Assembly: GCA_016783455.1 (NCBI GenBank)
Contig: JADHWN010000008.1
Coordinates: forward strand, 1 to 64,000
Direction of reading: 5' to 3'
Origin: Candidatus Bathyarchaeota archaeon
GTDB taxonomy: Archaea; Thermoproteota; Bathyarchaeia; TCS64
Length of the DNA: 64,000 nt
Shown here: piece by piece, positions 34,127-42,107 of the stretch
Layout of the letters: the number at the start of each line of letters is the position of its first letter
Position numbering within the stretch: position 1 is the first letter of the stretch
The notes under the pieces: generated by a model
What the model was told of the DNA's origin: nothing
The model's input: the letters and a program-made list of their open reading frames with translations, nothing else
Databases searched by the model: none
Made by a program: the position numbers and the translations under genes

Positions 34127-34668
34127 AGATGGCGTGGGGGATAACGGGTGCAGGCGACAAGATGAAGGAGACCTTCGAGGCCATGAAGGCCCTCAAGGAG
34201 GCCCATGGAGACGACCTCGAGGTCGAGGTCTTCCTCTCCAAGGCTGGTGAGCAGGTCGTAAAGCAATACAGGATAAAGGAGGACCTGGGAGAGGACATCG
34301 GCAAGGTCTGGGCGGAGAAGAACGCCAACTCCCCATTCCTGGCCGGACGCCTCCAGCTCGGGGAGTTCGGACTCCTCCTCATTGCGCCCGCTACGTCGAA
34401 CACGGTGGCGAAGCTGGCACACGGCATAGCCGACACGATGCTGACCAACGCCGCCATCCAGGGGATGAAGACCCTGATCCCGACTTACATCATGCCCGTC
34501 GACTACCGGGAGGGTACCACGGTGACGAAGCTGCCGAGTGGGCGGGAGCTGGAGCTAAGGGTGAGGAGGGAGGACGCGGAGAACGTTGCGAGGCTGGAGG
34601 CCATGGAGGGGATCACCCCCTTCGAGAACGTTGAGGAGATCAGGGAGATAATCAAGAGACACCTCTAG
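34123..34668 (+). CDS. afpA: Archaeoflavoprotein AfpA / dihydromethanopterin-reductase-like flavoprotein
   Basis: The 181-residue protein belongs to the flavoprotein/PPCDC-like fold and matches archaeoflavoprotein AfpA: MAWGITGAGDKMKETFEAM, LLLIAPATSNTVAKLAHGI and IPTYIMPVDY. AfpA takes electrons from Isf-type proteins; the related DmrX/DmrB reduces dihydromethanopterin. Its overlap with the Isf gene and the presence of mtd make a role in H4MPT metabolism possible but unproven. Confidence 0.8.
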   Translation: MKMAWGITGAGDKMKETFEAMKALKEAHGDDLEVEVFLSKAGEQVVKQYRIKEDLGEDIGKVWAEKNANSPFLAGRLQLGEFGLLLIAPATSNTVAKLAHGIADTMLTNAAIQGMKTLIPTYIMPVDYREGTTVTKLPSGRELELRVRREDAENVARLEAMEGITPFENVEEIREIIKRHL

Positions 34669-34692
34669 GTTTTGATTTTTCTGTCCATTGAA

Positions 34693-34710
34693 ATTTAGGA
34701 ATATATATAT
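34693..34710 (+). promoter_or_regulatory. TATA box of the Spt5-L11-L1-P0 operon
   Basis: An uninterrupted alternating AT stretch (ATATATATAT at 34701-34710, preceded by ATTTAGGA) lies about 40-55 nt before the TTG at 34751. Its position argues that the upstream TTG at 34688 is not the translation start. Confidence 0.6.
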
Positions 34711-34750
34711 CCGTGTTCCAAGCATTTACGGTAGCACCGGACGTGAGTAT

Positions 34751-35212
34751 TTGTCCGAAACTAGGCCTCGTACTTCCCTATACGCCATCAAGGTCACTGT
34801 AGGGCAGGAGAGGAACGTCTCCATGATGCTAGCAGATAAGGCAAAGGTGGAGAACCTCTCCATAGCCGCCATACTAGCCCCTACCGAACTTAGGGGCTAC
34901 ATAATAATCGAGACGGCGGCACCCCACGCAGTGGACCAGCTCATCAGGGGCATGCGCCACACCCGGGAGCGGGTGGGGGGCATGGTGAACCCCGCGGAGG
35001 TGGACCACTACCTGGTGTCGAGGCCCGTCGTCGAGGGGCTTGAGCTGGGAACGCTCGTCGAGGTCGTGGCGGGACCCTTCAAGGGGATGCAGGCCAAGGT
35101 CGTGAGGGTGGACACCTCCAAGGAGGAGGTCACCATCGAGATCCTCGAGGCCGCCTTCACCCTGCCCATTACAGTCCACGCAGATTACGTCCGGGAGGTA
35201 AAGGGAGTCTAG
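34751..35212 (+). CDS. spt5: Transcription elongation factor Spt5 (NusG)
   Basis: The protein has an NGN domain (SLYAIKVTVGQERNVSMMLADKA; YIIIETAAPHAVDQLIRGM) and a KOW domain (LVEVVAGPFKGMQAKVVRVD). It binds the RNA polymerase clamp with Spt4. The open frame begins at TTG 34688, but that lies upstream of the TATA box; TTG at 34751 gives 153 residues, the usual archaeal length. It starts the L11-L1-P0 operon. Confidence 0.93.
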   Translation: MSETRPRTSLYAIKVTVGQERNVSMMLADKAKVENLSIAAILAPTELRGYIIIETAAPHAVDQLIRGMRHTRERVGGMVNPAEVDHYLVSRPVVEGLELGTLVEVVAGPFKGMQAKVVRVDTSKEEVTIEILEAAFTLPITVHADYVREVKGV

Positions 35213-35216
35213 CGTC

Positions 35217-35705
35217 ATGGTACTGAAGACATATAACTTCATAGTAAACGGCGGGGAGGCCACGGGGGGACCGCCCATAGGTCCAGCCCTTGGCCCCCTC
35301 GGCATCAACATAATGTCCGTGGTCGCCACCATCAACCAGGAGACCGCGGAGTACAAGGGAGTACCCATACCCGTCGAGGTAACTATCGACACCGACACCA
35401 AGCAGCACACCGTCAAGGTGGGGATGCTCTCCACGTTCGCCCTGATCACCCAGACCATAGGCATCGGGAAGGGCTCCAGCACCCCTAGCACCGACTTCGT
35501 CGGCGACCTGACCTTCGACCAGGTGGTAAACATCGCCCGGAGGAAGAGGGAGGGTATACTGGCTTCTTCGCTAAAGTCAGCGGTCAAGGAGATCGTTGGG
35601 AGCTGCCAGAGCATGGGGGTCACCGTGGAAGAGAAGCCGGCTGGTGAGGTGCAGGTGCTGATAGGATCCGGGGAGTACGACGCAAAGCTCTCAGAGGCCG
35701 CATAA
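35217..35705 (+). CDS. rpl11: Ribosomal protein L11
   Basis: The 162-residue protein matches uL11: FIVNGGEATGGPPIGPALGP at the N-terminus and the C-terminal rRNA-binding domain (SLKSAVKEIVGSCQSMGVTV). It binds the GTPase centre at the stalk base. It starts 4 bp after the spt5 stop. Confidence 0.96.
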   Translation: MVLKTYNFIVNGGEATGGPPIGPALGPLGINIMSVVATINQETAEYKGVPIPVEVTIDTDTKQHTVKVGMLSTFALITQTIGIGKGSSTPSTDFVGDLTFDQVVNIARRKREGILASSLKSAVKEIVGSCQSMGVTVEEKPAGEVQVLIGSGEYDAKLSEAA

Positions 35706-35746
35706 AGGCTTAATTAGGTCTGAGGTGAAGGAAAGGAGGCTTTGAG

Positions 35747-36391
35747 ATGTCGGTTCCCAGGGAAAAGATACTTGACACCATATCCAAGGTGAGGGAGGGC
35801 GCCCCCCCGAGGGGCTTCGAGCAGTCAGTGGACATCACGGTCAACTTCAGGGACCTGGACATGAGGCAGCCCGACAACAGGGTGAACCTCAGGATCTCCC
35901 TGCCCAACAGCATCGGAGACCAGAAGGTCCTAGTCTTCGCATCCGGGGACCTCGCGCTCAGAGCCCGGAGGGCGGGAGCCGACAGCATCGTAGAGCCAAG
36001 GGAGCTCGACGAGCTGGCGTCTGACAAGAAGGCCGCGAAGAGGAGGCTCAAGGACTACGACATATTCGTCGCCGAGGCCCCCCTGATGCCCACCGTGGGC
36101 CGGGTCGCCGGTCCGATCCTGGGCCCCCGAGGGAAGATGCCCACCCCAGTCCCCCCCCAGGCCCCCATCGACACCATACTGGACCGGGAGAGGAGGGTGG
36201 TCATCCTGCGGAGCCGGGAGAGGGCTTTCGTGAAGTGCAAGGTGGGGAAGGAGTCGATGTCCGACGAGGAGATCGCCAGCAACGTCGAGACGATCCTATC
36301 AGACCTGCGTGGAGCCCTGAAGCGTGGCGCGAGCAACGTCGCCTCCATCTACCTCAAGCTGACCATGGGGCCAGCGGTGAGGATGTTCTGA
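35747..36391 (+). CDS. rpl1: Ribosomal protein L1
   Basis: The 214-residue protein matches uL1: NFRDLDMRQPDNRVNLRISL, GRVAGPILGPRGKMPTPVPP and the C-terminal IYLKLTMGPAVRM. Archaeal L1 often represses its own operon by binding mRNA; I could not identify a mimic site with confidence. It lies 41 bp after L11. Confidence 0.96.
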   Translation: MSVPREKILDTISKVREGAPPRGFEQSVDITVNFRDLDMRQPDNRVNLRISLPNSIGDQKVLVFASGDLALRARRAGADSIVEPRELDELASDKKAAKRRLKDYDIFVAEAPLMPTVGRVAGPILGPRGKMPTPVPPQAPIDTILDRERRVVILRSRERAFVKCKVGKESMSDEEIASNVETILSDLRGALKRGASNVASIYLKLTMGPAVRMF

Positions 36392-36392
36392 G

Positions 36393-37259
36393 GTGAGCAC
36401 GGTGTCACGCGTATCAACCGAGAAGCAGGGGATCGTCGACGACACGGTGAAGCTCCTGAACGATCACAAGCTCATCGGGGCCGCCGACCTCAGCAAGGTG
36501 GGCAGCAGCATGCTCCAGGACATGAGGAAGCAGCTCAGGGGGCAGGTCGTCGTCAGGGGCATCAAGAACACCCTGATGCGCATCGCCATGGAGAAGGCCG
36601 GCCTGGAGGGCACCGAGGAGTTCCTCACACGGATCAAGGGACAGAACATCTACATTTTCTCCAACGGGAACCCATTCACACTCGCAAACAGCCTCCACAA
36701 GAACAAGGTGAAAGTCTTCGCCAAGACCGGGGACAGGGCCCTGGATGACATCACGATCAGCTCGGGGAACACCGGGCTCTCGCCGGGGCCCATAATCAGC
36801 AAGTTCGGCTCCCTCGCCATCAGGACCCGCATCGAGGCCGGGAACATCTGGGTCGTCAACGACACGGAGGTCGCCAAGTCAGGGGACGAGATCTCCGCCG
36901 ACCTCGCCGACCTGCTGACGCGGCTGGACATCCGGGCCGCCGAGATGGGGCTGGAGATCAAGGCCGTCTACGAGGACGGCGTCGTCATCCCCAAGGAGGA
37001 CCTCATCATCGACATGGAGGCCTACGCCAACCAGCTCGCAGCCGCCTACAGAGACGCCTTCCAGGTGGCACTCAAAGCCGCGTGGCCGACGCCGGTGACC
37101 ATCATGCCCCTCCTATCGATAGCGGCCCAGAACGCCAAGAGGGTGGCAGTGGAGGCGGCCTACCTCACGAAGGAGACCTCGGCGGAGGTCATCGCCAAGG
37201 CCAACGCCCAAGCCCTGAGCCTGGCGAAGGCTGTGGGCAGGGCCCAGGCGAACCAGTAA
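36393..37259 (+). CDS. rpl10: Ribosomal protein P0 (L10), lacking the acidic C-terminal tail
   Basis: The 288-residue protein has the rRNA-binding domain (VVVRGIKNTLMRIAMEKAGL; FSNGNPFTLANSLHKNKVK) and the archaeal insertion (TGLSPGPIISKFGSLAI). It also has the helical spine that carries P1 dimers (AYANQLAAAYRDAFQVALKA to the end). It ends AKAVGRAQANQ. The Glu-rich tail with a GLxALFG factor-binding motif usual in archaeal P0 is missing, and no acidic coding follows the stop. The GTG start is 1 bp after L1. rpl12 does not follow. Confidence 0.95.
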   Translation: MSTVSRVSTEKQGIVDDTVKLLNDHKLIGAADLSKVGSSMLQDMRKQLRGQVVVRGIKNTLMRIAMEKAGLEGTEEFLTRIKGQNIYIFSNGNPFTLANSLHKNKVKVFAKTGDRALDDITISSGNTGLSPGPIISKFGSLAIRTRIEAGNIWVVNDTEVAKSGDEISADLADLLTRLDIRAAEMGLEIKAVYEDGVVIPKEDLIIDMEAYANQLAAAYRDAFQVALKAAWPTPVTIMPLLSIAAQNAKRVAVEAAYLTKETSAEVIAKANAQALSLAKAVGRAQANQ

Positions 37260-37261
37260 TA

Positions 37262-37300
37262 ATCTTACCTCCTTTTCCTTCTGGATTTTCCTTGTTCTAG
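37262..37300 (+). terminator. Pyrimidine-rich terminator of the Spt5-L11-L1-P0 operon
   Basis: The sequence after the P0 stop is a run of pyrimidine tracts (CTTACCTCCTTTTCCTTC, then GGATTTTCCTTG). T-rich tracts end transcription in archaea without a hairpin. The convergent ABC permease gene ends 50 bp further on. Confidence 0.4.
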
Positions 37301-37351
37301 GGAGGGTTTGAATAGTCTCCCTCTCGACCCGTTAGGGGGGAGCCACACACC

Positions 37352-38173
37352 CTACTTCCAAGTAGTCAGAACCTTCTCCCTCTTGAACAGGAGCACCGAG
37401 AACCTGAAGATGAGCAGGTCGAAGAAGGCAAGGAGCGCCGTGAGCGCCAGGATCACGGGGGGCCCCAGTGTCAGGGCCCCGGTCCCCTGCCCGATGAACA
37501 ATCCTATGATGGGGATGACGAGGACGACGCTGATCTGCTGGGCCTCCTTGAAGCCCTTCACCCTCGACGAGATGAGCACGGTGAGCCCGATGGCTGCAAG
37601 GGAGAGCGCCGGGGTCATGAGGAAGATGAGGAGGAACCACTCAAGGGTGGGGAGCAGGAGGGCCCCGAATAGGCCGTAGGTGCCCACGTCGACGACGACG
37701 GTGTAGGCGATGAAGGACAGGATCGTGATGGCCATGGCGGGGACAAAGGAGACGAGCATCTTCCCGAAGAGGAGCTCCCCGTCGGTCAGGGGCGTGGCGA
37801 GGAGGGCCTCGATGGTCTTCCTCTCCTTCTCCCCGGCGAAGCTGTCCGACGCGATGACGCTGGAGGCCATGACCGGGATCAGCAGGAAGAACGGGGCGAA
37901 CATGTACACGAAGAGCACGTAGGTGAGCTGCTGGTCCTCGGTGAACCCAGCCAGCATCTCCATGACGCTGGCGGGCGCTCCCCTCATGATGGATTCTATC
38001 AGGACCTCAGGTGAGGTCCCCGTGTTGACCTGGCCCGGCACGCTGATGACGATGAGGGGCAGGACAACGCTGAAGAGAAGGGGAACCAGGGCGATGGGGG
38101 TGAGGACCTCCCAGTTGCGCCCCACCTCCCGCCAGTCCTTCCGGAAGACTAGAAGCGCCTTACTCAGCCTCAT
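37352..38173 (-). CDS. ABC-2 type transporter permease
   Basis: The 273-residue protein predicts six membrane helices. Between helices 2 and 3 lies DSFAGEKERKTIEALLATPL, the characteristic ABC-2 permease motif. Its start overlaps the ATPase gene by 14 bp, forming an export system. Substrate is unknown. Confidence 0.88.
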   Translation of the reverse strand: MRLSKALLVFRKDWREVGRNWEVLTPIALVPLLFSVVLPLIVISVPGQVNTGTSPEVLIESIMRGAPASVMEMLAGFTEDQQLTYVLFVYMFAPFFLLIPVMASSVIASDSFAGEKERKTIEALLATPLTDGELLFGKMLVSFVPAMAITILSFIAYTVVVDVGTYGLFGALLLPTLEWFLLIFLMTPALSLAAIGLTVLISSRVKGFKEAQQISVVLVIPIIGLFIGQGTGALTLGPPVILALTALLAFFDLLIFRFSVLLFKREKVLTTWK

Positions 38174-39128
38174 CCTCGTCCACCACCAGCTTCAGGTAGA
38201 TCTCCTCCAGGGAGGGTTCAAGCACCTCGACCGACTGGACCATGCCACCCGCCATGACAACGCTCCTCACGAGGTACGGCGTGACCCTGTCCACGTCATA
38301 GACGCTGACTGAGAGCGTCGTGCCGTCGACGGCCACCTCCTCCACCCCCTCCATGGACCTCACGGCGCCGACGACAGCCTCCGAGACCTCGCCGAGCCTG
38401 ACCCTGAGGATGGGGGTGCCCGCTATCTGGCTGCGGAGCTCGTCTGTGGTCCCCATTGTCACCATGCCTCCCTCGTTGATCAGCATCACCCTGCTGCAGA
38501 GCCTCTCGGCGTCCTCGAGGCGGTGGGTGCAGAGGAGGATGGTCTGCCCCTCCCGCCTGCTCAGCTCCTCCATCAGGTCCCGGATGTCCTTCGATGACCG
38601 GGGGTCGAGCCCCGACGTCGGCTCGTCGAGCAAGAGGATGTCGGGGTCGTGCACGAGGGCCCGGGCGATGGCCAGTTTCTGCTTCATCCCCTTCGAGTAC
38701 GTGCCCACCTTGTCGTCCCGGCGGGGCCAGAGGTCGAAGAACTCGAGGAGCTCCCTGATCTTCTTGGATCGGGCCTGCCTGTCGGAGACGCCGTAGGCCT
38801 CGGCGAAGAACTCCATGTTCTCCATGGCGGTGAGCCGGTCGTAGAGGCTCGGGTTCTCCGTCAGGATGCCCACCATCTCCCGTACCTTCAGGGAGTCGTC
38901 GACGACGTCGAAGCCCCCGACGAACGCGGTGCCCTCCGTCGGGGTCAGGAGGCAGGCGAGCATCCGGATGGTCGTCGTCTTGCCGGCCCCGTTGGGGCCG
39001 AGGATACCGAAGATCTCCCCCTCGCCCACCTCGAAGCTCAGGCGGTCAACCGCAGTGAAGGAGTTGAAGCGCTTGGTGAGCCCCTCGGTGATTATCTCGC
39101 TCAACTGTCTACTCATTGATCCCAGCAT
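38160..39128 (-). CDS. ABC transporter ATPase
   Basis: The 322-residue ATPase has Walker A GPNGAGKTTTIRM, signature YSKGMKQKLAIARAL, Walker B ILLLDEPTSGLD and the switch His in LLCTHRLEDAE. A C-terminal domain of about 90 residues follows, as in multidrug or Nat-type exporters. ATG at 39128 or 39116 (MSRQ) may be the start. It pairs with the ABC-2 permease downstream. Confidence 0.93.
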   Translation of the reverse strand: MLGSMSRQLSEIITEGLTKRFNSFTAVDRLSFEVGEGEIFGILGPNGAGKTTTIRMLACLLTPTEGTAFVGGFDVVDDSLKVREMVGILTENPSLYDRLTAMENMEFFAEAYGVSDRQARSKKIRELLEFFDLWPRRDDKVGTYSKGMKQKLAIARALVHDPDILLLDEPTSGLDPRSSKDIRDLMEELSRREGQTILLCTHRLEDAERLCSRVMLINEGGMVTMGTTDELRSQIAGTPILRVRLGEVSEAVVGAVRSMEGVEEVAVDGTTLSVSVYDVDRVTPYLVRSVVMAGGMVQSVEVLEPSLEEIYLKLVVDEDEAE

Positions 39129-39155
39129 CGTCTAGGATATCAATGCTTGGTCCCG

Positions 39156-39752
39156 TCAGGCGGCGGAGTAGACGAGGGCCGGCACGGCCTCCCTTATCTC
39201 CTGTAGAACCTCGTTTATTGCCTGCTCGGAGGTCCTCCTGAGGATGTGGGCGGTGGCGTTGTCCACTTGGAACCGGCTGGTCCTCCTGAACGAGGCCTTT
39301 TTGACGACCCTGAGCCCCCTGAACCTGAAGCCGTCCTCCTCCGTAAGCTCCACGTCGAACTTGTACCTGTTGAACTCAACGAGGCCGACGCCCCGGGGCA
39401 CCTCCCATGGCGAAACGAGCCTCATCGGTGTGAGGACGTAGTTGAAGTTGCAGGCGGTGCAGACGAAACCGTTACGAAAGTCCCCCCGGGAGACCTTCAC
39501 CTCGACGCCCCGGAGAATGTTTTGGGTGACCTCGTAGTCGCCGGGGCCCAGCTCCTCCCGCCCCTCCCTGAGCCTGAAGAAGCGCTCCCCGACGCCGCAG
39601 ACGTCGATGACATGGTGCTCGTCGAGGTCGTGGAGCATGGTCTGGCCGAAGCGGCTGAGGGGGACCTCGGTGTCCACGAGGAAGCAGCCCTGGTTGATGA
39701 GGAAGGCGGCGCCCACCCGCTTCAGGAAGCCGTGGAGGTCGGACTCCCCCAT
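39156..39752 (-). CDS. MmcB-like PD-(D/E)XK nuclease, last gene of the PolB/RadA cassette
   Basis: The 198-residue protein has a PD-(D/E)XK core. Asp in HHVIDVCGVG (about 46-55) and Glu-x-Lys in GVEVKVSRGDF (about 82-92) form the metal site. NYVLTP, then PWEVPRGVGLVEF (about 115-127), match the layout of MmcB/COG5321 proteins, which in alphaproteobacteria are DNA-damage inducible. An N-terminal helical segment and a C-terminal helix flank the core. ATG is 3 bp after the polymerase stop, so it is surely co-transcribed. Specificity (nicking or abasic-site cutting) is unknown. Confidence 0.7.
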   Translation of the reverse strand: MGESDLHGFLKRVGAAFLINQGCFLVDTEVPLSRFGQTMLHDLDEHHVIDVCGVGERFFRLREGREELGPGDYEVTQNILRGVEVKVSRGDFRNGFVCTACNFNYVLTPMRLVSPWEVPRGVGLVEFNRYKFDVELTEEDGFRFRGLRVVKKASFRRTSRFQVDNATAHILRRTSEQAINEVLQEIREAVPALVYSAA

Positions 39753-39755
39753 CCC

Positions 39756-41861
39756 TCAGCCCTCCACGCTCCCCGACACCCCGACGAGGAACTCCTCCAG
39801 CCGCCGGGGCCGAGGCACATCCGCCTCCCGGGGGTCGACGCCGAAGGGCATCAGTATGCTGCGCCCGGCCTCCTGGACCAGCTGGACATACTTCTCTGCG
39901 TCGTAGCCCGCGCCGCGCCCGGCGGGGCGGACCCTGCGGAAGGGGTTGCCGTGGCCGGCGTCGACGTAGACGTAGTCGATGAGGCTGCCCTTCACCACCC
40001 TGGTGCCGGTGAGGGCGAGGGCCTCTGCGGCCGCGACGTGGGGGAGACGGGCCTTGTACCGTTCGGGGTCCCTCCGGAGCACCGTGGAGGTCTTCAGCGC
40101 CTCGACGGGGACCTCCCTGTCCCGGAGGCGGCGGCAGGCCCCCTCGAGGACGGCGAGGGCGCGGCTCAGCCCCTCCGTTCGGACCTCCTCGGGGGTCTCG
40201 CAGCCCAGCAGGGCCTCGATGGCCTCCTCCTGGATCCGTGCGACGAAGGGGGAGGTGTCCCTGCGCCGTAGCTCGATGCCCCGGTGCTTGTGGCCGCCGT
40301 CGGCTAGGCGGCCGTAGTACCTGTTGACGGCGCCGATGCCCGTCTCGCCCTTCTGGGGGAGGAGGACGAGGAACCTGAAGCGGGCCTCGACGGCCATGGG
40401 GAGGCCGACGTGGTCTGAGATGGCGGCGGCGAGGTCTTGGAAGCCCTCTCGGGTGGCGCCGGGGCGCTTCAGGAAGAGGCTGTCGTTGTTCCCGTAGAGG
40501 GTGTGGAACCCCCGGCTCCGGGCGAGGTTCATGCTCTCCACGAGGGCGTCCCGGGCCTGCCTGTTGACCTCCGTGAAGGTGTCGAAGTTGCCGAACCTGT
40601 TGGCCCAGCAGCCGCTGTAGCCGTATGTGCAGAACAGGATCTCCTTGAGGGCGAGCTGGCGCCCCTCGCACCACCGCCACTCCTGGGAGTCCTTGGGGAG
40701 GCGGTAGCGGAGGTGCTTGAAGTATAGGCGGCGGTCCAGGGTCTCCCGGGTGAAGTCGACGATGAACCCCTCCCTGTCCCGGAGGTCCCGCACGTTCTCG
40801 TAGCTGATGTTCCTGCGGACGATGAGGTTGGGGAACATGCTCTCGAAGTCGAGGGAGGCGACGTTCTCGTGGAGCCCCACGTCGGGGGTGAAGATGAGCC
40901 CCCCGCTGTCCCTGTAGAGTAGCTCCCTCATGGTCATCACGGGCTGGAAGCCCCCCCGGTGGAGGAGGAGCACCCCTCGGCGCCGGGCCTCGTAGCACTG
41001 CCGGCTCTCGATGGCCCTCCCCGCCGCCCACTCGGCGGAGAGCCTGGCTGGGAGCCGGGTGTATTGGACCCGCTCCACGAGCCCCGCGAGGCTGAGGCGG
41101 CCGTAGGTGGAGAGGGAGACGTGGGCCCTCCCCCCGTAGAGGACGGGGCCGTCCCGGGTGACCCTGCCGAAGCGGCGGTGGCCCAAGAGGCGGCTCAGGG
41201 TGAGGAGGTCGGAGAGGTCCTTGGGGCGGGAGGCGACGATGTCGGGGTCCAGGTCGGCGAAGTGGTCCAGGAAGTCCCTGAGGACCTGCCGGGTGGGGCC
41301 CGCGAAGGCGTACTCCTGCTCGAGGTTCTCGTCGAATGTGAGTATCTCCCCCCGGCTGCTCCCGAGCTTCAGGGCGAAGGCGAGGAGGCGGATGGGCGGG
41401 GGCTCCACCTCCAGGGTCCGGGGGATGGGGGCGATGGACCTCAGGGCCCGTCCGTCGGCCTCCACCTCGACGTGGCCCAGGGGTATGAGGGATCTGTCGC
41501 AGAGGTACTTGAGCTCGTGCTCCAGGTCGCCGTCGTATGTGGCGGCGACGCAGGGCATCCTGTCGACCTCGTCCAGAAGGGCACGGTAGTTCCCCACTTC
41601 GTCGACGCGGATGTTGACCACCTCAGTCTCCGCCATCTCCCGTATAGAGGAGCGCCTGCGGGCTGTGGAGACGCCCGCGACGAGGTCGTGCTCCTCCAGG
41701 AGGTCCCTGAGCTGGGCGGCGGTCATCCCCAGGGGCTCGGCGTAGAAGTCGGGGGTGTACCGGTCACGGAGCTTCACCTTCTCCCCTTCGGCGGTCCTGA
41801 GCCAGAGGACGGCCTCGTCCCCGTCGAATCGGACGTCCAGGAGCCAGCCGTCAAACCCCAC
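39756..41861 (-). CDS. Divergent family-B DNA polymerase without proofreading site (PolB2-like)
   Basis: The 701-residue polymerase keeps motif A SLDFESMFPN, motif B RQLALKEILFCTYGYSG and motif C YGNNDSLFL; the canonical motif C is YGDTDS, so the first Asp is Asn while the key second Asp remains. HKHRGIELRRRDTSPF is the intact palm/thumb junction. The exonuclease region is present in shape but ExoI reads LAFALK instead of an FDIE-type motif, ExoII reads SRPKDLSD, and no ExoIII YxxxD is seen. It is probably an active but non-proofreading enzyme, suited to lesion bypass. It overlaps the small helical gene upstream by 11 bp and nearly abuts the nuclease downstream. Confidence 0.88.
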   Translation of the reverse strand: MGFDGWLLDVRFDGDEAVLWLRTAEGEKVKLRDRYTPDFYAEPLGMTAAQLRDLLEEHDLVAGVSTARRRSSIREMAETEVVNIRVDEVGNYRALLDEVDRMPCVAATYDGDLEHELKYLCDRSLIPLGHVEVEADGRALRSIAPIPRTLEVEPPPIRLLAFALKLGSSRGEILTFDENLEQEYAFAGPTRQVLRDFLDHFADLDPDIVASRPKDLSDLLTLSRLLGHRRFGRVTRDGPVLYGGRAHVSLSTYGRLSLAGLVERVQYTRLPARLSAEWAAGRAIESRQCYEARRRGVLLLHRGGFQPVMTMRELLYRDSGGLIFTPDVGLHENVASLDFESMFPNLIVRRNISYENVRDLRDREGFIVDFTRETLDRRLYFKHLRYRLPKDSQEWRWCEGRQLALKEILFCTYGYSGCWANRFGNFDTFTEVNRQARDALVESMNLARSRGFHTLYGNNDSLFLKRPGATREGFQDLAAAISDHVGLPMAVEARFRFLVLLPQKGETGIGAVNRYYGRLADGGHKHRGIELRRRDTSPFVARIQEEAIEALLGCETPEEVRTEGLSRALAVLEGACRRLRDREVPVEALKTSTVLRRDPERYKARLPHVAAAEALALTGTRVVKGSLIDYVYVDAGHGNPFRRVRPAGRGAGYDAEKYVQLVQEAGRSILMPFGVDPREADVPRPRRLEEFLVGVSGSVEG

Positions 41862-42096
41862 GTCTCAGCCCCTCCAGCTCGCCCCTGAGCGCCTCGATCT
41901 CCCGCCTGTTGTCCACCGCCGCCGTCAGCAGCAAGAGGTCCAGGGCGGAGAGGACCTCGGCGAAGATCATCGCCCCCTGCTCGCTGGACCAGGAGGGCCA
42001 GAGCTCGTCGAAGGCCCTCTGCATCTCGTCGTCCTTGAGGGCGGCCCTGTACTTCTTCCTCAGGTGGACCATGGCGTCCTGGAGGCGCCCCCTCAT
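41851..42096 (-). CDS. Small helical protein of the PolB/RadA cassette
   Basis: ATG at 42096 gives an 81-residue protein, all helical by inspection: RGRLQDAMVHLRKKYRAALK, then DEMQRAFDELWPSW, a hydrophobic helix and a C-terminal coiled coil (NRREIEALRGELEGLR). It could bridge the RadA-like protein and the polymerase. Small helical proteins are reported, from memory, beside some archaeal PolB2 genes. The frame is open upstream inside the RadA-like gene, but ATG 42096, 11 bp after that gene's stop, is the natural start. Confidence 0.7.
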   Translation of the reverse strand: MRGRLQDAMVHLRKKYRAALKDDEMQRAFDELWPSWSSEQGAMIFAEVLSALDLLLLTAAVDNRREIEALRGELEGLRRGV

Positions 42097-42107
42097 GGAG
42101 TCCCGGG

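Noticed and set aside
39246-40271. Long plus-strand open frame opposite the polymerase and nuclease genes
   Set aside because: It is antisense to two well-supported genes; GC-rich codon bias creates open mirror frames and its sequence is low-complexity.
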